Origin: Bisporella sp. PMI_857
Taxonomy: Eukaryota; Ascomycota; Leotiomycetes; Helotiales; Helotiaceae
Direction: 5' to 3'
Length of the DNA: 64,000 bases
NCBI GenBank assembly: GCA_021307315.1
Contig: JAJSPD010000033.1
Coordinates: 248,001 to 312,000 of the forward strand
Of this stretch, positions 11,856-21,972 are shown in pieces (position 1 is the stretch's first letter; each line of letters starts with the position of its first letter). Position numbers and translations under genes: made by a program. The notes below the pieces were generated by a model, which saw only the letters and a list, made by a program, of their open reading frames with translations, searched no databases and was not told the origin of the DNA.

Positions 11856-14394
11856 TTATACATCCTCAGTCATGGTATTCTCCCAGCGGGTCTGATTTGG
11901 GGGGTCGGGTCTCAAAAGAGAGTTAAAAAACATATCGTCCACCCCTTGAAAGGCCCATTCTAGTACACTATCAAGAGTGTCGACCTTTTCTGGCTCTTGC
12001 ACTTCTTGTGGATCGCCGTTAATACTAGATTTAAAGGGTTCATTGGCATACAGCCATTGTTCTTGCTTGTTAGCACTGTCGTAAGTTTGCTCACTTGGTA
12101 GCGAGGCATGGTTACCTTGTGGTCCAAAAGGCTGTAATAAGTCTGACTCCATCTGCGATGGGAAAGGGCTCCGATTGGAAGAGCTATTGGCCCCAGATGC
12201 AGGCGTTGTTGTATTGTCTGAACACGGCAGCGAGGTAGATGGACGTGACTGGCCACTCTGCAACAATATTGGTGATGGTAGCATCTGAGTAGATATTTCC
12301 TGGGCGACATGAACTGTCCCGAAGTATGGTATCTTTATATTTAGCCCAGCGGGCGTATTCAGAGCTTCGTTATTGGTGTGCGGATCAGCTACAGCGTGAG
12401 TATTATATGTGGATTTACCCGCCGCAGCCTCTGATTCGACAGACAGCAAGCTTCTCGCAAGCAGCGCCGTCTGGTGAGAGACTGGATCGTTGTTCACAAG
12501 GTCGAGCTGGTCCATTGTCGCCAAGGCCCTCTCAAGCAAAGCACGATCCTCTAGACGCTGAAGAGCCAAGGTATTCTCAAAACTGCCCAGCCGAAACTCT
12601 GAGGTGCGGCTCTGGTGATTACTCAGATGGGCTAGCAACAGTGCCAGCGAGGCTGTAAATGCGCAAAAATCCACGAACCTGCAGCAATATACCACCCTCA
12701 TGAATGAGCGAAAGGAGATAAATCGGCTTAGAACCTCTCGGCAAGATGAGACGCAAATTGTTTTGCTACGGTCGAACGAACGTGCTAGTGTATTGCTTAG
12801 CAGATATGGCAGGTGAAGAACAGCTCGGAAGTTGTAATGAATTATTTGCGCCTGAGACCTAAGAACATCTGCCATGAGCCGGTCAGGAGAATTTGCTACA
12901 TCACGAACGAGCTCCATGAAGTTGGGCGGCGCCCACCATGACGGACTCAAAGTTTTGGCAATGCGCTCAAAGCCGGCGTCGATTTCTGCAGTGGCAGCCA
13001 TTTCATGCTCATCTCTGTTCTGGTTCCTCTGAATGATTTGACCCGCTATTGCCGCGTGGAATAGGTCTAGTTTCTCAGCTGGTGAGCGTCTAATGCTGGC
13101 GTTGTTCGCCTCAACAATGTTGGTGCCGTCACCCACAACTGGTATTGCGGTAGGCACACCAAGAAGAAGGGCTACATATCGCTCTATGCACACTATGCGG
13201 TCCCAACAGACAGCGCCTGACACTCGAGTATTTGGATCCAGTGCTGACGGAAGGGCTAGTGTTGGGTTGGGGAGGTGGAGACCCAGCAACTGAGCCAGAG
13301 TTAAGCATCGCCTAACGTGGAGCATTGCCTGGCGTAAATTTCCCAAATTTACAAGATATAAGCATTCAAGGATAAGACATTCGAGTCCTTCCAGGGAGTC
13401 GATGACTTGGTTGCTTGATGTAACCAGGCTCCTGGCAAGTTGGAAGTACCTATCCATTGCTTTACGAGGTGGCTCAGAGAGGCGAAGTTGTGAACAGTCG
13501 AATGAAGGGTCGAATTGCTGTATCGAGCTAGCGAGCCGTAGCAAAGCTCGAGCAAGAAGTGTGGGATGGTCTGACACATTGGGTAAGGCAGCTATAACCG
13601 AGGCAGGCTGGGGGTTTCCAGGCCAGAATATCTCGACGGAAGGGTTACATGTAATCTGGAGGAAGACGAAAGCCCGGCCTGCCCCAATGATCACGTCAGC
13701 ATCACGTTGTGATGGTAAGGCGGCGTGGAGAGTCTGTCGTATATTCGCGGAACCTCCACGACTAGGGAAGACTAACTGCGTGTGATCCGTTGAAATGATC
13801 GGTGCCTCAATCGTCAGACTTGGTTGATCAAAATAGGCCGTCGTGCCCGGTGCACTCTGGGAATTTGCTATATGGCCTGCTGTGCTGTAGGAGTTTTCAA
13901 TAATACTTCGACGAGACTGTGTCGTCAGACCAATACCACCAGCCATTGCTTCCGTACCCTTCTCTTGACTCATTTGGGGCTCAAGATTCGCTGACTCCCT
14001 AGACATCACCCTATCAATCATCATATTCAATAGACTTTCGAATCTTTCAAGTCTCTGTGCAATTTCATCGTCCTGCGTGCCACTGGCGATAGTTGAATCT
14101 GCTGACTCTGGGGATAACTCCTGGCCTCGACAGGCAATTCCTCGGCGTTGGCAACTAACGCATTTCATGTCGCCCCGCGAGAGGAAGAAGCATCTAGTCT
14201 TTCTCCTCTTGCCTACGGCTTCAAGTCAGCTCCAGATGTTGGAAATGGTTAAGGTCATGACGACCGGCTAATCTGCTTTCTAAGTTGGGGAAGGGTAGTA
14301 GCTAACATTCCAAGCAGCTGTGGGTTCCTTTACGCAGCGGGCGCCGGTACGAGGAAATTTCCTCTCGGGAGACGGGTGACCTTGGCGTGGCCAT
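11856..14394 (-). CDS. Zn2Cys6 transcription factor with fungal_trans domain (two exons)
   Basis: Complete regulator of 814 residues. Exon 1 (14394-14307) starts MATPRSPVSREE and ends inside the zinc finger. Intron 14306-14213 has GT-AG ends. Exon 2 runs from 14212 to the stop at 11856. Splicing restores C27-x2-C30-x6-C37-x9-C47-x2-C50-x6-C57, with the basic run KRRKTR, and codon 30 is split by the intron. A reader using only the long frame would start at residue 46 and lose half the finger. The middle region matches fungal-specific transcription-factor domains (ARALLRLASSIQQF, CLTLAQLLGLHLPNP, VCWDRIVCIERYVALLLG). The C-terminal 200 residues are polar and end in an acidic stretch (DSVLEWAFQGVDDMFFN) that could activate transcription. 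It should bind CGG half-sites as a dimer. The target pathway is unknown, and no adjacent enzyme gene points to one. Confidence 0.9.
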
Positions 14395-15038
14395 TATGCA
14401 AAGCGTTTATGGATGCAATCTGAATAACTATGTGTAGCGCGATGAAATCAAGACGCTTTCGCAGTCGGTAGTGGAGTAGCGGTGGAGCAGCGGTGGACTT
14501 CACGACGGCTAGATGTGTTAGTCTTAGCTAAGATTGTCAGATGCAAGAGAGGGAGCGCCAGAGGTGCTGTAAGAAGTGTCGTAAGAGAGATAATATTGAG
14601 CTTAAACAGTAATGGAAAAGGTTTCAAGCTGTGAAACAGCGACATTGGTGTGCGCACGATCTATAGGCTAATCTCATGGCACTATTACTCATACACGTAA
14701 TCCTTAGCTGACATCGATAAGCTTAGCGTTGCTATAAGCGAGGGGGGCCTAGAGAGCCCATTTGTTGCTTACAAGCGTATGCGGCGGAGAGAACGGGAGG
14801 TAACACCGAAACTCTTAGTTGTTCCGCCGCTCATTGTCCCAGAACGCTGGGATGAATGAGGATCCACAATGTAAGCCAAGAATTACTCGACTTAATAAAG
14901 TTACCGTGTGAAATTTTTCCTACCGATTACGATATGCTTCTCATCTGTCGTCTTCTAATCCCCCTCGTGGTAGCAAGCGCAAGGCAGCATTAGTGCTAGC
15001 TAGCCAGACATCTTGGCCAGTATTTCCACGCAAGAGAT
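14395..15038. other. Divergent intergenic region between Zn2Cys6 and 2EXR genes
   Basis: This 644-bp stretch separates two genes that start away from each other, so it should contain both promoters. No clear motif, repeat or RNA gene was seen. Confidence 0.4.
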
Positions 15039-16157
15039 ATGTCGTCAATCACTTATGACTTTCCCCAATTCGCTCTCCTGCCTGCAGAGCTACAAGCACA
15101 AATCTGGGAGGCAAGCTGTCCCCGGCCCGGAATGAACATATTCGACGTCTGCAGTCCATCTATCACGGGTGAAAGCCGCATTGCTCGGGCGTTCAAAGGT
15201 AGAGATGGGAGAGTTAGTGATGAAGAGCGGTACGATAGCTATAAGAGCAGTGTATTCCTTGACGCTCTGGACGTCAATATCGGTCACAGCGAGCTGACTA
15301 ACAACCCTGGGAATACTTCCACATGCAAGCTTAGGCACGATCCTTCTATATACAAAGTTGCTGCCCAGCTTCGGGCAACTTGCGTCGACGCCGCCAGTGC
15401 TGCTACGGTCTCTTCCAGGACTCCTACTATGTCGAGTAAGGGCTTCACAGACGCAGACAAGAACGTGGATGTGAACTCAGTGTACCTTCCTGGAAAAAAC
15501 AAATGGGTATATTACAATAATACAAGCGACGTTCTGTGCCTGCAGTTTGGACCATCGGGTTCTATTTCAAATGCTACTTCTGATGCACCGTTCGGAGATC
15601 ATGACGACCACCGAGCCTTCAGTAGCGGTTTATCAGATGCGCTCGGTGGCATCTGGAGTACCGAGATAGCGGCGACGCTGCAAGGAGCCCGGCGAGTTGC
15701 CATCGATATTGCCGAGACATTGGCTGCGAGCGGTGTCCTGGAGATAGTTTTTGAGGAGATATCATATCTATGCTGTTGTATACAAAGGAATCTCGAGGTG
15801 TTGTATCTCGTAGATCACTGCATTGGACGATGTCAACGGCGCAACAAGAACCAATTGAGTAGTAAGAAACTACAGACGGTAGGCGAATTAGCGAAAGAGT
15901 TGGGTTGTCTATCGGACAGGGAGCCTAACGTGATATACGGTGCTAGCAGAGCTTATCGTGAAATTTTTGACTTGGAGCAGTTTGGTTGGCATCATGATCA
16001 TCCGACGTTTGTGCTCGCGAAGATGTTTGATAAGGCCATTCGAAGTCAGCAGGGGAATCAGTTAGTATTTCAAGGCGTTAGAGTGTTAGTGTGCGAGGAT
16101 GAGGCGATTGATGGGTTTGACAGCTCCTACTGTTCAAGCGTTGCAGTTGAGATCTAG
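15039..16157 (+). CDS. 2EXR domain-containing protein
   Basis: Intronless reading frame of 372 residues. The N-terminus carries the hallmark of the fungal 2EXR family: an aromatic-rich F-x-x-F start followed by LPAELQAQIWEASCPRPG at residues 14-31, the family's L-P-x-E-L/R-x-x-I-W core. These proteins form large families in Pezizomycotina and have no established biochemical role. Some resemble F-box-like adaptors, but no F-box activity is claimed. The rest contains a segment with GKNKWVYYNNTSDVLCLQFGP, also typical of the family, then a less conserved helical C-terminal half. The ATG at 15039 is the first in frame and gives the expected length. It is transcribed divergently from the Zn2Cys6 gene. 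No damage is visible. Confidence 0.8.
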   Translation: MSSITYDFPQFALLPAELQAQIWEASCPRPGMNIFDVCSPSITGESRIARAFKGRDGRVSDEERYDSYKSSVFLDALDVNIGHSELTNNPGNTSTCKLRHDPSIYKVAAQLRATCVDAASAATVSSRTPTMSSKGFTDADKNVDVNSVYLPGKNKWVYYNNTSDVLCLQFGPSGSISNATSDAPFGDHDDHRAFSSGLSDALGGIWSTEIAATLQGARRVAIDIAETLAASGVLEIVFEEISYLCCCIQRNLEVLYLVDHCIGRCQRRNKNQLSSKKLQTVGELAKELGCLSDREPNVIYGASRAYREIFDLEQFGWHHDHPTFVLAKMFDKAIRSQQGNQLVFQGVRVLVCEDEAIDGFDSSYCSSVAVEI

Positions 16158-16486
16158 TCTTTGCGACTTGAATAGTTTAGGGTGGCTAGACTAGATAAAC
16201 TTACCCCTTCATTCTAACCCTAACTTGACTTCGGAATGAACTCCTCTAAACTGATTGGTTACAACCCTGCGTCTCTTCTAAGATTACTAAGAACGCGGTC
16301 AAAGTATAGCGAATACAGGCCTCTATGGCCCTGTACGGTCCGTAAATACGGGGTTACATCGAGATTAGTGCGCTGTCAGCATTACTCCCCAAACCCCAAC
16401 CTATACTACCTAATCCTCTTTTTATCTGACCCTGACACACTTAATAAGCAACTTGCTCGTCTAAGCAACTTGTGCACATCCCACTA
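16158..16486. other. Spacer between the 2EXR gene and the MITE
   Basis: No gene or motif recognised. It ends at the TA target dinucleotide of the MITE. Confidence 0.3.
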
Positions 16487-16660
16487 CAGTCCGACCTGGA
16501 TATTTCGGAACTCTCGGTTCCATGCCTATACTCCGATATACAGAGGTTTCCGATGTAAGGAGGTTCGTTACAGCCACTTAATGCCTGGCAGATCCAGAGG
16601 TTTATTCCGATATGTAGAGGTTTCCGATATAAGGAGTTCCGAAATATCCAGGTCGGACTG
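16487..16660. mobile_element. 174-bp MITE of Tc1/mariner-pogo type
   Basis: Begins CAGTCCGACCTGGATATTTC and ends with its inverted complement; the arms match for about 27 bp. TA dinucleotides flank both ends (16485-16486 and 16661-16662), the duplication expected for Tc1/mariner insertions. Inside the arms are two facing copies of a CCGATAT...AGAGGTTTCCGATRTAAGGAG motif. No coding capacity. The same arrangement of motifs is seen at the left end of the pogo-like relic at 20187. Confidence 0.85.
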
Positions 16661-16662
16661 TA

Positions 16663-17724
16663 TTTTCAACGCGTCAGCCACGATGTTTACAACAACCAAT
16701 TGAATTAATTAATATAAAAATATATACATTTCAAGCTACTTTCCGCAGGCATGTACGAGCCGTATGTTCAAGTGGTTTACATATACTACAGGTAAGAGGC
16801 GCACGGATTCATACGGAAGCTTGCGGTCTTATAACTTTTTTACAGGCCGTAAATCAACTTTTTAGACTCGATTTCACTTTTTGTTAAACTATTAAAACAC
16901 TTTTTCAACAATTTAAACCCTTTCTTCACTTTCTTTCTTTTTTGTCGAGTAATTTCGGCCTGTAATTGCTTATTTTCTTTCGTAAAAGGAATAGCTGAAT
17001 GCATCGCTATTTAACAACTTTTGACTAGCTGGCCTAAAGCTTGTATAGTTGGACTTTGTGGGCTAGTCGTACGATGGCTAATACATTCCTTGATTGCTTA
17101 GGCTTGAAGCTCTAATTGAGAGATATTGTGAAGTGTGTCGGGTATTTAAAAAGCTCGAATAGAAAAAATGTTAACAGGTGGAGTTAGAGTTCGTACGTGA
17201 TTATTAAACTTTGAAAGCACTCGTTCGGGGTCAAAAGGAACAGACCTCCCAGTGGAGACATAGCGGTTGACTATATAATACGACCTTGCTAGCAAGAATA
17301 TCCGTGCTTAGTTAGGTATAATAGTAATTATACATTTCTAACCCAACTATTCCCCACCTCGCATCAATTTTTATCATCCTTTCTTATTCTACTCCTGCTC
17401 CACTCACTATCAAATTTCTTCTAGCGGTGATTTTTTTGTGCTACCTGTAATGGAAGGATGCCGAACACGGCGGCGGGAAGGACGTGATTAAGCTGAGAAA
17501 AATTTCGTCATGTGATTAAGTTGAATCTAATGTTCTACAATTATTGAAAAAAATGCTTTCGAGGCCGTTGCCAAAGCCCCGCCCTACTTGTACTCAAAAG
17601 TGCGCCTTTTAAGCATATAAACGTCACCTCAAATGTTTCGCCACCCACTGGAAAGCTGCTGTGCTAACAAAGAGAAAACAACACTCTAGTCTCCAGAGAC
17701 CCTGCAAACTTCTTAAGACGTCCT
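16663..17724. other. AT-rich intergenic region downstream of the membrane-protein gene
   Basis: No gene recognised. The stretch is AT-rich with many homopolymer runs (for example 16855-16960), no tandem repeats or other inverted repeats of note. Confidence 0.35.
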
Positions 17725-18687
17725 TCAAGTAGTGTCATTAGAGTCTGAGCTTGATGGCAGGCCATCATCCGCCCTGGTAACTGCCTTGAGGAGGTAGAAA
17801 ACGAGCAATCCTATTTGAACTCCAAGTCCGACCGCCCCAAGCCAGAAAGTTAAAGCTCCGTTCCAAGCAATCGGCCCACTCTTAACGCAATGGACACCAA
17901 ATGCTGGGTAAAAGGTAAATGTTATGGCAGTATTTACCCATGCGACCCAATGTGGAATGAGAGGATGTGAACGTTTGTCGCTGAAAATTCCGTATGACAC
18001 AAGGAAATCCTGAGCCACGAAAGGTGGGAAAGGCATAGTGACAGCTAGCCAGCTTAAGTCGCTAAGTAATTGCGTGAGCTCAGGTGCTCTATCGAGTCTG
18101 AAGATAGTTACACCAAAGAATATCCCTGGCTATAGGAGATGTCGGAGTTAGTATTACCAGTTCCAGTAACGATTGGGGCTGCCAGGATTGATTCAGGATA
18201 TGGAAAGCATGTCTGAGGGAAACAGGTCTCAGACTTCCCGCATCGACGTGGAAGAGGCATAAAGGACTTAGGTAATACGTACTACCATCATAGTTACGGA
18301 TGCAAGGGCACCGGTGGCCAATTGTGCCCACAAAAGCGTTGGGCTGATACCTGGGATCCGAGCGAGCTGGCCTGATATTCCCGCTGAAAAGACAGGCCAG
18401 AAAGCCCCAGAGGCTAGCATGAAGGGGATCCCAACCTTCATTCCGTTTTCGTTCTTTTTATAGTGATTGACGATCCATTCGGGTGACTTTGAGGGGCTAG
18501 GTGGAGGAAGTTGCAAAGAAGCTGGTAGGAATATAAAAAAGAACAAGAGAGCGATTGGTCCACACAAGATAGTGAGTCTCTCAAACGCTTTCCATGATGG
18601 TCCATATCTTGATGTTGGCTTTCCTTCGCGCACTCCGCGAATGCTCCGCTCTGATGTTGGCCATTCCACTACTTTTGTCGTTGCCAT
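17725..18687 (-). CDS. Polytopic integral membrane protein, unknown function (two exons)
   Basis: Predicted protein of 269 residues. Exon 1 is 18687-18283 (starts MATTKVVEWPTSE). The intron, 18282-18130, has donor GTACGT and acceptor CCTATAG. Exon 2, 18129-17725, starts PGIFFGVTIFRLDRAPE. Both exons are 405 bp and the junction is in phase. Hydrophobic segments are at about residues 39-57 (LTILCGPIALLFFFIFLPA), 86-108, 115-140, 165-185, 205-222 and 230-252, so about five or six membrane spans are likely. The conserved-looking core is EWIVNHYKKNENGMKVGIPF followed by an FxPVFSAGISGQLARIPG loop. The pattern resembles a family of small fungal and bacterial membrane proteins of unknown role; no transport or enzyme function is assigned. 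The longer frame upstream to 18882 is probably not translated, because the ATG at 18687 starts the recognisable protein. Confidence 0.8.
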
Positions 18688-19298
18688 GATGAAGTTGAAG
18701 TGTAGCTTGGGTTGCGCCAGGATGGATGAATGTGATGGGTCAGAGGACTTTCTGGTCGCAGCGCGACTCCAACCTCTTAAGAAGATGAGGACGGCTCCCA
18801 CCCCATGGTTTCGTCCGCAGTAGTCGGCGCCCTCTCCTTCTTCTGATTGGTTGTTGGTGTGATGTGCTAGAGGAAATGACAACTGTCCTCCAGGGTCCGT
18901 TCGGTTCCGCCGGCTTACTGCAACTTCGGCGGAAAAGTCGTCAACTACTCCGTAAGTCTTAATCTTGGTGGACTAGTAATAAACGAGTGAGCTGCTAAAA
19001 TTGGGTACGATTGGGCCGTTTCAATCGCACCCCTAAAATTGCAGCATCAGAACACAAGGGTTCAAATATCAAGGCGGCATTATAGGGGTCATGGTCTGAA
19101 CCTACGGGGTTGTCGCTTTCGAATATGTCATAGAAGAGTTCCTTATTGAGACTGAATTTTAAGCGACGTATGGGGTAGAATATATTCAGGAGATGTTACA
19201 TTCTATAGCCTGCTACGTACGAGCAACACTTTCGAGATTTTTAGGTCATCAAGTCAATAATATAGAAAATTTATCTACAAATACGAAATTTATATATT
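18688..19298. other. Upstream region of the membrane-protein gene
   Basis: About 610 bp with no recognised gene. It should include the promoter of the minus-strand membrane-protein gene. No clear motif is seen. Confidence 0.3.
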
Positions 19299-19472
19299 TG
19301 TCGGAATACCTACCACGTAGCAAAAGGCGTAATAGCTATTGACTACGCTCTTGCTGGTGTGGTTCTGGTATTTGTTGATTTATTGTTCTAAGCTACGATA
19401 TCGCGAAGTTGTAGGTCCTGAAAGGACCCACAACTTCGCGTTTACGTGATTCTATTTACATGCGTTCCGACA
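19299..19472 (-). repeat. LTR-C copy 1 with internal hairpin
   Basis: A 174-bp repeat bounded by TGTCGGAATACC and ...TGCGTTCCGACA, so it has the TG...CA form and a short inverted end (TGTCGGAA/TTCCGACA). Similar sequence occurs in part at 36604-36694, 40403-40444 and 53041-53221. This copy has an extra near-perfect inverted repeat at 19404-19442 (CGCGAAGTTGTGGGTCC arms). The flanks ATATT and ATATC resemble a decayed target duplication. Confidence 0.65.
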
Positions 19473-19788
19473 ATATCATATTGTACTATATGTACTGAAA
19501 TATCTTCAAATATTGAATATTTATCAGCAACTTATATCATATCTTTTAAGAATTAGAAACTTCGATAAGCAAAAATAAGGTAGTTTAACCAAATGACTGA
19601 ATCCCATAAGCGAGGTTTCTTCAGGTGTACTCTCTTTCTGGCCGTCTGACATGCTCACACGACGATTGCATTGGATTTCCTTTCTTGCCTTATCTGCGTA
19701 TTAAAATTAGCTAAATAATATTTGTATTTATATACTTCTTGTGCTGGCATGGTCCCGCAATATAACAGCCGCACATGTATATCGCCAG
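19473..19788. other. AT-rich spacer
   Basis: No gene or repeat recognised between LTR-C and the tandem repeat. Confidence 0.3.
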
Positions 19789-20003
19789 CGCTTACCTAGG
19801 TGATACTTGGCATGCATAAACGACGGTTGCATAGTGGGTGATACCAACAAGGCTTTTTTTAAGCGCTTACCTAGGTGATGCTTGGCATGCATAGACGATG
19901 GTTGCATAGTGGGTTATACCACAGTTTCTTTAGCGCTTACCTAGCTGATGCTTGGCATGCATAAACGATGGTTGCATAGTGGGTGATACCACAGTTTCTT
20001 CAG
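19789..20003. repeat. Tandem repeat, three units of about 70 bp
   Basis: Three direct copies, each beginning AGCGCTTACCTAG and containing TTGGCATGCATA and GGTTGCATAGTGGG, start at about 19789, 19862 and 19933. The copies differ by a few substitutions and by the length of a T-rich tail. A fourth start (AGCGCC) follows at 20002 and then diverges. It looks like a minisatellite. Confidence 0.85.
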
Positions 20004-20186
20004 CGCCGGGTTTGATAAGGACTGGGCTGGACACGGCATGTGAGTCGTATTGAAGAAATTGAATGGTGGTAAGACCTTTGGGCTCGATACTTACGAATCC
20101 TGTAGCTCGAGGGATTGATAACTCGGGTGATAAGGGCTAGGCGTTGTAGCAATAAGTGATCGTGGTCAGCAGAAACCAAACAAGTA

Positions 20187-21232
20187 CAGTCGAAACTGTT
20201 TATATGGGAACGCTTGGTTCCAAGCCCTGATTCCCATATATAGGGGTTTCCCAATGTAAAGAGGTCTTATGTAAGCAAGATTATACTTCATTCTAGAAGA
20301 ATTTCTAGTGATATATACACCAAAATCGTTTGCGGCGTTGCAGTTCAGAGTCCAGTAGATATTATCAATCTCCTTGATAGCCTGGCTAAGAAAAATAATA
20401 CCGTAGATCCGTTTCTTTTGAACTTTTCCACTTGAATTGACAATCCAGCAACTTTTTCTTATAGTCTCGAAGCATTTGCTAAAGCTCTTTTTTACTAAGT
20501 CGTACTTTTGTTGCTTTTCGTAACGCTTCGATTGCTGAAGACAGGTAGAGCTTCCTGAGGAGTAATTGCTGGCGCAAGCTCTTTTTCATCACTTGACTCT
20601 TCCTTTACTTCAGGATTATAAGTGTCTGCGATTTGTTAAACTAGATCGATGTCAATCTGATTATGTATCTCTTTATTCGTAAGTGCTATAAAAGCTTTAA
20701 TGTTGTCCACGTAGTTGATTGCTCCCCGGTTTTAAAGATCCTGAAATGCCTTTTTCATATGCGTAATTGGGCCTCCGCTTCTTTCCACCGATCTCCAACG
20801 TCTACTACTATTGTATCAAGATATGCTCGATGATATTGGCCAAAATCGTAGCACTGAGAACGCGCCCAACAGTTTTGTGTCGTCTCCTGTGTAACGTTAT
20901 TCTCCCAGGCTGATACACACTATCGAATCGCTTTTAAAAAGTCCATTTGATGAACAAACTCGAGGCATGCGTCAAAGTTCTGAACCATAAATCGAACCTG
21001 GTGTGATCGTACATGCGATTTGAAGCATTGTATAATACCTTAATCGAAAGGTTGATGAAGGGAAGTTGCGTTAGAAGGGAGCCTTAATATTAAAAAGGTC
21101 AGTCATGTAATACAAGTTACCTTTCAATATTATATCACTTACTACATCACCTTAGTGTTTTGCAACAACTCTTCTTTTGCAGCTTTTTGACGGCAAACTC
21201 ATGCGCGCTGAAATTATCCATTAAAAGAAGTT
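20187..21232 (-). mobile_element. pogo/Fot1-like DDE_1 transposase relic
   Basis: Read leftwards from 21232, the sequence gives a LLLMDNFSAHE motif (second catalytic aspartate), then LPSNATSLHQPFD and GIIQCFKSHVRSHQ, the standard C-terminal half of a DDE_1 pogo/Fot1 transposase. Further codons give QNFDACLEFVHQMDFLKAIR and VSAWENNVTQET. In-frame stops interrupt it, at least two at glutamine-like codons (after QPFD and after KAIR). The left end at 20187 (CAGTCGAAACTGTTTATATG after a TA) has the form of a terminal repeat. The N-terminal half is missing: LTR-B starts at 21233, directly after the codons for LLLMDN. The element is dead. Confidence 0.75.
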
Positions 21233-21793
21233 GTAACAAATAGAGAGCAGCAGGAGGGATTGCAATATAGCGGGTGAGGACACGTATGTTATAAAAGCAC
21301 GTGATAAGAGATGCAAATGTAATAGTACTGTATTGATATGAGATGTAGGTCTTTGAATCTATGGAAGACTCAAGCTTGCCATCCTTCAAAGAGTTCCAGC
21401 TTCCTTTTATGTTTCCGCCCCTCGACTGTTATTGTATTCTTCCTTTACAGCCATCAAGCTTGTGATTTGCTTGTGATTTGAATATCTCCGAAAGTATCTC
21501 AACAGCTGAAGCCCACGACATTCTAGGTCCCTCGCTCTTATAGTAGCCGCAAGCCTGTGACCGCTGTAGCTGCAAACTTGTAGCTGGCCATAAACTGGTT
21601 ATTCCGTTTGCAGCCGTGAAAGTACTGCAGCTAAAGCCTACGACGGTCTGGGTCATATTCCGTTTGCAGCTCCAAAAGTACTGCAGCTGAAGCCTACGAC
21701 AGTCTAGGTCATGCTCTCTCGTTGTAGCTGCAAGCCTATGGCTGGCCATAGGATGGTTATTCCGTTTGCAGCCGTGAAGGTACTGCAGCTGAA
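21233..21793 (-). repeat. LTR-B copy inserted in the pogo relic (5'-truncated, internally duplicated)
   Basis: Starts TGTAACAAATAGAGAGCAGC and is the reverse complement of the LTR-B copy at 59056-59525 over most of its length, including the CACGTG-TTTTAT segment and the GACTCAAGCTTG block. The distal part holds two or three duplicated units of a TTCCGTTTGCAGC...TACTGCAGCTGAAG block. The outer terminus is missing. Its junction with the pogo coding sequence shows that it is a later insertion. Confidence 0.7.
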
Positions 21794-21972
21794 AATCTTA
21801 ATTTCTACCGTAAGGACTTTTATTCTACGACAAATATCTCATATACCACTTTTATGGTATTTGAGATATACGTCAACAAACATATGGTATATCAGATATT
21901 CGTCAACACGCACTGTAAAGCCTGTAATACAAGCGTTATAAGCTTATAATCAATATCATTCTTTCTAACTCT
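21794..21972. other. Short palindromic AT-rich spacer
   Basis: Contains a hairpin-like inverted repeat around 21835-21872 (ATATCTCATATACCA arm, later TGGTATTTGAGATAT). It may be a border of the MULE element. Not otherwise identified. Confidence 0.3.

Noticed and set aside
15090..15502. Minus-strand frames opposite the 2EXR gene
   Set aside because: Shadow frames of a well-supported plus-strand gene.
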